Assembly: GCA_028276145.1 (NCBI GenBank)
Contig: JAPYWX010000003.1
Coordinates: 1 to 34,832 of the forward strand
DNA: 34,832 nt
Reading direction: 5' to 3'
Source: Spirochaetota bacterium
GTDB taxonomy: Bacteria > Spirochaetota > Brevinematia > DTOW01
Shown: piece after piece, positions 8,033-15,850 of the stretch
Numbering within the stretch: the first letter of the stretch is position 1
Layout of the letters: each line of letters begins with the position of its first letter
The notes under the pieces: model-generated
Database searches by the model: none
What the model was told of the DNA's origin: nothing
The model's input: only the letters and a program-made list of their open reading frames with translations
Translations under genes and position numbers: made by a program

Positions 8033-9238
8033 TTAGTTCTTGCTAAATGTAAAGCCCTGTGTTTGATTATAAGCTGAAATAAAGTCAAGGATACCATCAG
8101 AAACGAGTTCTGCAATTCGCTTTTGATAGGTCTCATCAACTAACAATTTAACAGATTCAGGATTTGATATATACCCAACTTCCAAAAGAACAGAAGGGAC
8201 AGGTATGTACTTTATAACGTAAAAAGGTCCTCCCTTTATCTTCAATCCTTCGTCAACACTTCTTAGTCGATTTGCCACTTTTTCCGATAAAATCCTACTC
8301 TCCTCCATAAGAGCAACACTTCTTATCTTACCTATTACCTTCTCAAGTTCCCCTGCTTTCTGAAGCTCTTTTTTATCAATAAACGCATTTTCAAATGCTA
8401 ATGTCTCTCTAGCTTCACTATCAACTGCCTTGTCACTTATAAAGTAAACTTCTACTCCTCTTTTCGATTTCAAAGGTGAGGCATTCATGTGAATACTGAT
8501 GAAGAGTCCATACCCTCCCGTACTTCTCAAAAGGCTATTAGCCAAATTAGCTCTCTCTTCAAGAGAGAGATAAATATCTCTATCTCTACTCATATAGATT
8601 TTCACATCCTTAGGAACTTTTTTTAGCAATTCATTATATATCACTTTAGCATATTTCAGTGTAAGTTCTTTCTCCTTGATACCATTATGCATCGCTCCGG
8701 GGTCCTTACCACCATGCCCCGCATCAATAATAACAAACCTTATCGGTACAAAATTACTATTACCTGAAACTGAATTTGAAGTTAAAGTTACCTGGGAATA
8801 TGAAATATCAGTATTCTTAGTTCCACTTATGGGAATAAATTTGTTCTCATTAGTATCAGTAACACTAGTAGTACCCAAAACTTTGGGTTTATCAGTAGAA
8901 TAATTACTTAAAATACAAGGAATTTCAAGAACAGAAACTATGTAATCAACTTGTGAAATAGAAAGATAATAGTTGAAATTTGACTTAACTAAGGGAGAAG
9001 GAAGAATAAAGTTAGAATTTATAATCCCAACACCTCTATTTTCAAAAAACTCTATAGTATTTGTGCCAAATCTCAACGAAATTAATGATTTGTAAGGGTC
9101 ATAACTAATCTCAGCACCAATAAACTTGGAAAAAGAAATTAAATCAATAAGATTATTTGTAAGACTAATCACAAGCGAACTACCTAAAAGCGGAAAAACC
9201 AAAATGATAAAAACCAAAACTAAAAGTTTCCTGCACAT
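8033..9238 (-). CDS. N-acetylmuramoyl-L-alanine amidase (Amidase_3), exported
   Basis: FVIIDAGHGGKDPGAMHNGIKEKELTL; SRDRDIYLSLEERANLAN; FISIHMNAS; VLLEVGYISNPES; N-terminal signal segment. Confidence 0.93.
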   Translation of the reverse strand: MCRKLLVLVFIILVFPLLGSSLVISLTNNLIDLISFSKFIGAEISYDPYKSLISLRFGTNTIEFFENRGVGIINSNFILPSPLVKSNFNYYLSISQVDYIVSVLEIPCILSNYSTDKPKVLGTTSVTDTNENKFIPISGTKNTDISYSQVTLTSNSVSGNSNFVPIRFVIIDAGHGGKDPGAMHNGIKEKELTLKYAKVIYNELLKKVPKDVKIYMSRDRDIYLSLEERANLANSLLRSTGGYGLFISIHMNASPLKSKRGVEVYFISDKAVDSEARETLAFENAFIDKKELQKAGELEKVIGKIRSVALMEESRILSEKVANRLRSVDEGLKIKGGPFYVIKYIPVPSVLLEVGYISNPESVKLLVDETYQKRIAELVSDGILDFISAYNQTQGFTFSKN

Positions 9239-9320
9239 AACTAAGATTATAAACTACTAAGTAAAACAATATAAAATTTCCTGGAATAGGGGGGCTACCG
9301 CCTCCCCTAAAACCTTAAAT

Positions 9321-9379
9321 GTGCTTAATAGCGCTTGTGCTACAAGCATTTGTGCTACAAGCACTTGTGCCATAGGCAC
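9321..9379. repeat. GTGCT..AGCAC array x4, 15 bp period for the last three
   Basis: GTGCTTAATAGCGC 9321, GTGCTACAAGCAT 9337, GTGCTACAAGCAC 9352, GTGCCATAGGCAC 9367; TT spacers. Confidence 0.92.
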
Positions 9380-9400
9380 TTTTGCTCGAATAATCTCTAG

Positions 9401-9697
9401 CTAAGCCAAAAGGTATATAATTCTAACCAAAATGTAATAAATGAGTTCCAAAATTAGGAATAACCAAAGAACAGACAAATCCAAAAAACCAATTCTAGAA
9501 GGTATGTGACGACTTATGAAGTCTAAAATGGGGTCAGTAATGTACGAAATTGCTTGAAAAACTTTAGATGAGTAAATGTTAGGGTTAAACATACCAATCC
9601 ATGAAAATATAACTCTTATGAATAAGATAAACTCATAGACCCTTACAAGATTTGCAAAAATCAATAGAATAGTACCAAAGGTTGACATTCCTTCCAT
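9401..9697 (-). CDS. YggT family membrane protein
   Basis: 98 aa; two hydrophobic halves; VIFSWIGMFNPN...ISYITDPILDFISRHIPSRIGFLDLSVL is YggT-like. Confidence 0.85.
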   Translation of the reverse strand: MEGMSTFGTILLIFANLVRVYEFILFIRVIFSWIGMFNPNIYSSKVFQAISYITDPILDFISRHIPSRIGFLDLSVLWLFLILELIYYILVRIIYLLA

Positions 9698-9816
9698 AGA
9701 ACTCTAATTATCAAGAAATATTAATACTTAAATCAATAAAAAAATTCCGCTGAAAAAATCTCATGCCATGTAGCACTCTCAGTAGGGAAGGGCTATATAC
9801 AATCATAAAAAATAAA

Positions 9817-9834
9817 AAGGGGCGAAGCCCCCTT
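9817..9834 (-). terminator. Rho-independent terminator of the por operon
   Basis: Reverse strand AAGGGGGCTTCGCCCCTTTTTATTTTTTAT: GC stem with UUCG-type apex followed by a T-run, just downstream of the porB-like stop. Confidence 0.75.
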
Positions 9835-9842
9835 ATACAGAT

Positions 9843-10781
9843 TTATGCAACTCCACAAAGTTTCTTATACTTCTCGTAGTTACTGATAACATCCTGCTTA
9901 AACTTTTCAAGAAGTTCAGGATTCTTAAGCAATTTAGCAAATCTCTTTTGGGATGCTAAAAATTCTTCTATTGGCTTAAGTTGTTTTGGATTTGCTGAAC
10001 TCCACTTGTATACGCCATTTTCGTACTCGACTAACGGCCAATAACCTGTTTCAACCGCAGCCTTCGCTAAAGATACGGCATCACCAACCGGCATATTCCA
10101 ACCAGGGATACAAGGTGTCAGAGAAAGTATAAATGTAGGTCCTTCTACAGTTAACGCTTTTTGGATTTTTGTTATGAGGTCATTCCAGTGATATATGCTA
10201 ACGGTTGCTGCGTATGGTATACCATGAGCAACAGCAATTGCGAACAAATCTTTTCTTGTTTGTGTTTTTCCTGGGATTTTTTTACCAAACGGTGCAGTGG
10301 TAGTATCAGCATACAGAGGTGTAGCACTACTTCTCTGATAACCTGTATTCATGTAAGCTTCGTTATCGTAAGCAATATAAAGTATATTGTGTCCTCTCTC
10401 TAGAGCACCCGACAAACTCTGTAAACCTATATCGAAGCTAGCACCATCACCACCAATGGCAACGAATTTTACCTTTCTGTCATCTTTTATCTTTCCTTTA
10501 GCCTTAAGAGCATAATAAGCTCTTTCCACACCTGATATTGCAGCAGGAGCATTCTCAAATGCCACATGTAACCAAGGGTATTTCCAAGCACTCTCGGGAT
10601 ACACACTACTTGTAACTTCCAAACATCCTGTAGCATTAGCTATAACAACATCAACACCAGCAGTCTTCGAAGCAATAAATAGTTCTCTAACGAAAACAGC
10701 AACACCACAGCCAGCACACATTCTGTGCCCTTTAACATAAGCAGCTTCCATTCCAGCAATTTGCTTTAAATTAATAGCCAT
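9843..10781 (-). CDS. porB: Pyruvate:ferredoxin oxidoreductase beta subunit (TPP-binding)
   Basis: GHRMCAGCGVAVFVREL, IANATGCLEVTSSVYPESAWKYPWLH, GGDGASFDIGLQSLSGALERGHNILYIAYDNEAYMNTGYQRSSATP. Confidence 0.93.
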   Translation of the reverse strand: MAINLKQIAGMEAAYVKGHRMCAGCGVAVFVRELFIASKTAGVDVVIANATGCLEVTSSVYPESAWKYPWLHVAFENAPAAISGVERAYYALKAKGKIKDDRKVKFVAIGGDGASFDIGLQSLSGALERGHNILYIAYDNEAYMNTGYQRSSATPLYADTTTAPFGKKIPGKTQTRKDLFAIAVAHGIPYAATVSIYHWNDLITKIQKALTVEGPTFILSLTPCIPGWNMPVGDAVSLAKAAVETGYWPLVEYENGVYKWSSANPKQLKPIEEFLASQKRFAKLLKNPELLEKFKQDVISNYEKYKKLCGVA

Positions 10782-10784
10782 AAA

Positions 10785-12005
10785 CTACCTCCCTAAAAGA
10801 TTAGGATTTAATCCTACATAAACAATTTGGCCAGAGATACCTTCTTTCAAAGAATATTCTGCATGCTCGTACATCTCGTAAGCATCATCATCGGTGAAAT
10901 CTCTACCACCTAAACCATAGATGTAATCATTAACCAAAACAATTCTTTTATTAGCAAAAAGTCCTGAAGTTATGTCTTGATAAAGTGGTGAACCAGTAGT
11001 ACCTATACTAAGAGCTCTATCCATGACAGCAATGAATTTAGCCGAAGGTATCAGCTCTAAGAACTTTTCGACTACAAAAGGTCTATAGACCCTGACCTTG
11101 ATAACACCTACCTTCTTCCCTTTCTCTCTCAATTTGTCAACTACATACCTTATAGTTCCAGCAGTAGAGTTCATAACAACAAAAACTATCTCCGCATCTT
11201 CCGTTTTGTACGCCTCAAAGAAATCCATCTTTACACCTGTTTCTTTATAAAACTCTTCAAAAACTTTTTCTATTACGCCTACTGACCTATCCATAGCTTT
11301 TTTCATGTCAACTCTAAATTCAAAGTAATGAGAAGGCATTGCCCACTCACCGGCAGATATAGGATTATCAAAGTCAAGAATGTTATAAGGTGCTTTATAT
11401 TCCCCTACGAAATTCTTCACAAAAGAGTCCTCAAACACATCTACAGCCTCAACGCAGTGGCTTGTGATAAATCCATCCTGGTTGACCGCAACAGGCAAAA
11501 ATACATCTGGATGCTCACCTATTCTAAAAGCAACAATATTGTTATGATAAACCTCTTGTGGATTCTCTGAAAATAGCATTATCCATCCCAAATCTCTGAT
11601 AGCCATAGCGTCAGAGTGGTCACAATGGATGTTAAGAGGAGCTGAAATAGCTCTATTCACAATGTTCATAACAATTGGTAATCTCATCGAAGAAGCAATA
11701 GCCACTACCTCCCACATCAGAGCTAATCCTTGAGAAGATGTCGCAGTCATAGCTCTAGCGCCAGACATTGCTGCCCCAACAACTGCACTTAAAGCACTAT
11801 GCTCAGACTCAACCTGTATCATTTCAGTATTAACAAGTCCATCAGCTACAAATTGAGCGAATTCCTGAACTATCGGTGTCTGAGGAGTAATAGGATAAGC
11901 AGCAACTACATCAGGCTCAACCTGCCTCATAACCTCAGCAGCAGCTTGAGCACCTGTCAAAGCTTTCCTAACAACAGATACTTTTGATACTACACCATCA
12001 CTCAT
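10785..12005 (-). CDS. porA: Pyruvate:ferredoxin oxidoreductase alpha subunit
   Basis: GAQAAAEVMRQVEPDVVAAYPITPQTPIVQEFA; VESEHSALSAVVGAAMSGARAMTATSSQGLALMWE. Confidence 0.94.
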   Translation of the reverse strand: MSDGVVSKVSVVRKALTGAQAAAEVMRQVEPDVVAAYPITPQTPIVQEFAQFVADGLVNTEMIQVESEHSALSAVVGAAMSGARAMTATSSQGLALMWEVVAIASSMRLPIVMNIVNRAISAPLNIHCDHSDAMAIRDLGWIMLFSENPQEVYHNNIVAFRIGEHPDVFLPVAVNQDGFITSHCVEAVDVFEDSFVKNFVGEYKAPYNILDFDNPISAGEWAMPSHYFEFRVDMKKAMDRSVGVIEKVFEEFYKETGVKMDFFEAYKTEDAEIVFVVMNSTAGTIRYVVDKLREKGKKVGVIKVRVYRPFVVEKFLELIPSAKFIAVMDRALSIGTTGSPLYQDITSGLFANKRIVLVNDYIYGLGGRDFTDDDAYEMYEHAEYSLKEGISGQIVYVGLNPNLLGR

Positions 12006-12015
12006 AAATACCTCC

Positions 12016-12303
12016 TTAAACCTCTGGTACCATACTTATAGCTTTTGTCGGGCAAACATTTGAACATAAAGAACAACCTTTACAATAATCATAATCAAAT
12101 CCTAACATCTGACCATCCTTAACAACTATGCTATCATCTGGACAATTTAACCAACATATCATACAATTCACGCATTTTTCCTTATTTAAAACTGGTCTAA
12201 ACGACCTCCAACCACCTGTCTTGTTTTCAAGAGAAGTACCACCTTTAGCATAGCCACCCGGATTTATAGAAAAAGATACTATCTCCTTGTCTACCTTCAA
12301 CAT
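12016..12303 (-). CDS. porD: Pyruvate:ferredoxin oxidoreductase delta subunit (2x[4Fe-4S])
   Basis: CVNCMICWLNCPDDSI and CKGCSLCSNVCPTKAI ferredoxin motifs; GGWRSFRPVL; operon position. Confidence 0.92.
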   Translation of the reverse strand: MLKVDKEIVSFSINPGGYAKGGTSLENKTGGWRSFRPVLNKEKCVNCMICWLNCPDDSIVVKDGQMLGFDYDYCKGCSLCSNVCPTKAISMVPEV

Positions 12304-12305
12304 AC

Positions 12306-12908
12306 CTACCCTCCTATAATTTCACTCATTCCCTTATCAAATGCTAACAAGTTTTTATTGACCCCTTCCTCACCTAACTTCTTAATAAACTTCTTCCTTA
12401 TACTCTCTTTAACCTTCTCGGGATCTATTATACCAACTATCTTAACCGTAGCTCCCAAAAGAGGAATATTAGCAAAATTTTTACCAAAAAGGTCAAGAGC
12501 TATTTTCGTAGCGTTCACAGTGTAAACTTTCACATTACTAGGAATATTATACTTCTTCCTAACAGTATCCGGTGAATCAGAAGTATTAACAATAATACAA
12601 GAATCCTCTTTAATACCTTCCAAAACATTTTCAGCATGGAACAAACTCTCATCCATAACAACAACTACATCAGGCTTCGTTATCTGATAATGAACAGATA
12701 TTTTATCTTTGGAAATCCTACTATACGCCTTCATTGGTGCTCCAGTTCTCTCAGCACCAAACTCCGGAAATGACTGAGCATACATGCCTATGTCTATAGC
12801 AGCCTCTGCAAGAAGCTGAGCTGCTGTCTTGGCACCTTGACCAGCCCTACCGTGTATCCTTATATCATAAAACTCTTTCACCCCAACCATAACACCCCCT
12901 GATTTCAA
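12306..12908 (-). CDS. porC: Pyruvate:ferredoxin oxidoreductase gamma subunit
   Basis: IRIHGRAGQGAKTAAQLLAEAAIDIGMYAQSFPEFGAERTGAPMKAYSRI; operon position. Start may be internal at MVGVKEFYD. Confidence 0.92.
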   Translation of the reverse strand: MKSGGVMVGVKEFYDIRIHGRAGQGAKTAAQLLAEAAIDIGMYAQSFPEFGAERTGAPMKAYSRISKDKISVHYQITKPDVVVVMDESLFHAENVLEGIKEDSCIIVNTSDSPDTVRKKYNIPSNVKVYTVNATKIALDLFGKNFANIPLLGATVKIVGIIDPEKVKESIRKKFIKKLGEEGVNKNLLAFDKGMSEIIGG

Positions 12909-13231
12909 ATTATAACAATTTTAACATTAACTAATCAAAAACTATGAAAATAAAATAAATACTACTTAAATTGTATAATTTTAGCTTTGAAGAAAACCCG
13001 AATTCCTCCCAAATTCACTAAGCTAAACAACAATTCAAACTTCTTACCTCTTCTTTTTAGTGCTACAACACTTATTCCTTCAAACACTTTAGACTACACG
13101 AATAAAAATGCACTATGAGCACAATGCACTTCAAAGCACAACACGCTACTAAGTACTAAATAATGACTCTTTCTCTACTTCTTAGAACGCCTGAAGTAAT
13201 ATTAAAAAGGCTATCAACTTTAAAACTCTAA

Positions 13232-13249
13232 GGGAGGCTATCGCCTCCC
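13232..13249. repeat. GGGAGGC-TATC-GCCTCCC hairpin
   Basis: Perfect 7 bp stem, 4 nt loop. Confidence 0.85.
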
Positions 13250-13294
13250 CTAACTCTATAAGTATCATCAAAAATCAAGTTTTACTAACAAAAA

Positions 13295-13355
13295 GTGTTA
13301 TAAACACAGTGTGTTATAAACACTTTGTGTTATAAACACTCTGTGTTATAAACAC
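13295..13355. repeat. GTGTTATAAACAC x4, exact 16 bp period
   Basis: Starts 13295, 13311, 13327, 13343; spacers AGT, TTT, TCT; ends 5 bp before the adjacent stop codon at 13361. Confidence 0.97.
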
Positions 13356-13360
13356 TCAAA

Positions 13361-14251
13361 CTAGAAAGTAAAGACTAAGAATTCAAATAACTTGACAGTG
13401 AAGTAAAAGCCAACCTTTATGATAATCGCTAATGCTACTCCACCCACGATAATGTAGAGAGGCATAAGTACCGAACTTTTCCTCATTCGCCACATCCAAC
13501 CAAAAGTTATACTGAATAGCATGAAAATAAAACCTATTGTAGGCATAAATATTTTCTCATAAAGAACAAGGTTTATAGGTGATGGTTTTATTTCAAAAAC
13601 AGTAAATGAGTCCCTAACTACTGGGAACTCCCAAATACTCATGAAATTTTCTTTCGAAATGTAAAACAGAAGAACTTTCTCAAGGTCACCGTCAAGTTTG
13701 TAACTCTTCTTACCTAAAATTAGTTCTCTAGTCCCCAGTATGTAAGAAGCAACAGCAAAAAATTCTTTTTTTGAAAAGCTACTCTTATCCACAAGATAAA
13801 CATTTCTTAAAATTATGTTTTTAGACTTACTGTCACACTGAGCTTTACCTATCATAAGGTAATTTCTCTTATCAAATCCTACAATGATATCTTTCAGCCC
13901 TTCATTATAAAATCTCTGTTTTACCAATGTAGGCATTACCAATTCTTGTAGGGCAACAATAGCAAGCAGAACAAATATTGTTAGCAAGACCGAAGGCACA
14001 AATAATCCTGCCGGTGAACTTGAAGAAAGCGAAGACAGCCTATTATCTGGGAGCATGAAAGTATAAACAACAAATACAGCAACACTGCCTGCTACCGGAA
14101 GCTCTAAAACGATTATCCTCAACAAATTAAAAATCCTATTTTTCTCATCACTCAACGAGTTAGTTACTAAACCAGTGAATATAACAAGAACGACAAGAGC
14201 TATTATGAAGGAAATGATTACTCTACTACTAACATAGCTTTGAGGTTTCAT
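13361..14251 (-). CDS. Membrane protein with LptF/LptG-like topology
   Basis: About 3 N-terminal TM segments, ~100 aa soluble domain, then ~3 C-terminal TM segments; 4 nt ATGA overlap with the upstream gene of the same architecture. Confidence 0.5.
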   Translation of the reverse strand: MKPQSYVSSRVIISFIIALVVLVIFTGLVTNSLSDEKNRIFNLLRIIVLELPVAGSVAVFVVYTFMLPDNRLSSLSSSSPAGLFVPSVLLTIFVLLAIVALQELVMPTLVKQRFYNEGLKDIIVGFDKRNYLMIGKAQCDSKSKNIILRNVYLVDKSSFSKKEFFAVASYILGTRELILGKKSYKLDGDLEKVLLFYISKENFMSIWEFPVVRDSFTVFEIKPSPINLVLYEKIFMPTIGFIFMLFSITFGWMWRMRKSSVLMPLYIIVGGVALAIIIKVGFYFTVKLFEFLVFTF

Positions 14252-15336
14252 ACGCCTACTTTCCCCTTAAGAATAGAGTTTACTTTGCTCGCAGCAATAA
14301 CAATAAGTACACTCAAGAAGAAAGCCATTATACCAGATATCACCTCATTAACTCCCTTGAGCAACGAATTTGAAGCCATAAACTCAAATATGCTCCCAAA
14401 GAAACCTACTAGCGTCGCCCCTAATACCGCCCAAAGAAGAGAAAGTAATATTACCTTCGTTTTTGATTCATCTTTGAAAATCCAAGCTAAATATATTATA
14501 ACTAGCGATAAAGCTTGTGAATAAAGCATAAGGTTAATAAATCCTAAAATATTCATTTTCCTTATGTAATCCAATATTGAGAATTGCGAAGATATCTTCA
14601 AAGAAGCTCTAAAGAGCTTCTCATAAGGCAATCCATAACTACTCGGAACAATCTTTTCATAAGGTATCACAAATATTACTTTATTGTCAGATTTTAGCTT
14701 AATACCCTCGTCAACAACAGAAATTTTTGTAGTATAAAGCTGAACACTTTGGTTTTTTACTGTCGCTATTCTAACCCCACCTTTATATACATTAATAGGT
14801 ATTATTGCTTGACCCTCAACTACATGAATTTTATTTGGTACAAAAATCATACTAGGGTTTGCCTGAGAAGTTGAGAATTTTCTTATAGAGTCTCTAACTA
14901 ACTTGTCTACCGTAGGTTTGAAAATAAGAGATACAAAAAATATTATGTACACAACTAAGCCCAAAACCACTGAAAACTTTATAACATCACCAGAAAGCTT
15001 ATACCTAAACAAACTATACCCAGTCACAAAGAGAGAGAAAATAACTATAAAAGGCACAACATTTAACATATTATTCAGTCCATATATCACAACTACATCC
15101 CAAAAAGTCGGTTTTTCCAAGATGTAAGTCGCTTTTATTACATCGTTTATTCCATAGAAAAACGAAAAACAAAGAAAAACTAAGAAAAACCACAGAAAAG
15201 TGAGTATGAATTTCACAGAATTCGAAAGATAATCAATAATCTCCCTAGGAGATATATTCAATTCCAACTTCACCATACATGTATAATTATCGTTAACTAA
15301 ACCATCAAAAATAAAGTAACATTGTAAAAAATTCAA
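14248..15336 (-). CDS. Membrane protein with LptF/LptG-like topology (pair partner)
   Basis: 3 TM + soluble domain + 3 TM. Track start at 15336 is TTG; internal ATG at 15276 (MVKLELNISPREII) is plausible. Confidence 0.5.
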   Translation of the reverse strand: MNFLQCYFIFDGLVNDNYTCMVKLELNISPREIIDYLSNSVKFILTFLWFFLVFLCFSFFYGINDVIKATYILEKPTFWDVVVIYGLNNMLNVVPFIVIFSLFVTGYSLFRYKLSGDVIKFSVVLGLVVYIIFFVSLIFKPTVDKLVRDSIRKFSTSQANPSMIFVPNKIHVVEGQAIIPINVYKGGVRIATVKNQSVQLYTTKISVVDEGIKLKSDNKVIFVIPYEKIVPSSYGLPYEKLFRASLKISSQFSILDYIRKMNILGFINLMLYSQALSLVIIYLAWIFKDESKTKVILLSLLWAVLGATLVGFFGSIFEFMASNSLLKGVNEVISGIMAFFLSVLIVIAASKVNSILKGKVGV

Positions 15337-15356
15337 GAGCCTACGGCTCTTTTTTA

Positions 15357-15377
15357 TTAAGTGCTTTGAGCACTTAA
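15357..15377. repeat. TTAAGTGCT-TTG-AGCACTTAA palindrome
   Basis: Perfect 9 bp stem, 3 nt loop. Confidence 0.85.
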
Positions 15378-15731
15378 CAAAAAGTATTATTTAGCACACT
15401 ATTTTAAGTAGTCCCATTTACTTCTTTAATCGTAGAAAGCTTTGACCTCTTCTCACTCTCCATCTCCAAAGCATGAAAAGAGTTTATTAACTTAACAGTT
15501 AAGTGCTACTAGCACGCTACTATTAGTAATCCCCATCACCCACCCTATTTAATTGTCAAGAGTTTTCACCTCTCAACACTCCTCTACCGAAACATGAAAA
15601 TAAAAGAAGTGCAATCTAGAACCCATCCACTCTGCTTTATTGCTGTAAACGAGTTTTCCAACACCTTTTACTTATCAAAAAGGCTATTAAGCAAATGAGC
15701 TTTAAGGTACTTAGAACACTAAATAAAAGAG

Positions 15732-15835
15732 GTGCTTTAAGCACAGGTACTACATAGCACAAGTGCTACACAACACAAGTGCCACATAGCACAGGTATTT
15801 AGAAAATATAATTTTTCGGGAGGCGGAGCCTCCCG
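15732..15835. repeat. GTGCT-type array x4 followed by CGGGAGGC-GGA-GCCTCCCG hairpin
   Basis: Units at 15732, 15747, 15763, 15779; hairpin 15817-15835, 15 bp from the nrdJ stop. Confidence 0.9.
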
Positions 15836-15850
15836 GTAGAAAATCAATAT

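Noticed and set aside
15335-15351. AAGAGCC-TAC-GGCTCTTTTTTA as a plus-strand terminator
   Set aside because: No plus-strand gene lies upstream; it may belong to the repeat-type hairpins or end antisense/nrdJ read-through transcripts, but this is unsupported.
15817-15835. Canonical intrinsic terminator for nrdJ (CGGGAGGC-GGA-GCCTCCCG)
   Set aside because: On the nrdJ (minus) strand the hairpin is followed by AAAAATTATATTT rather than a T-run; kept as a repeat-family hairpin instead.
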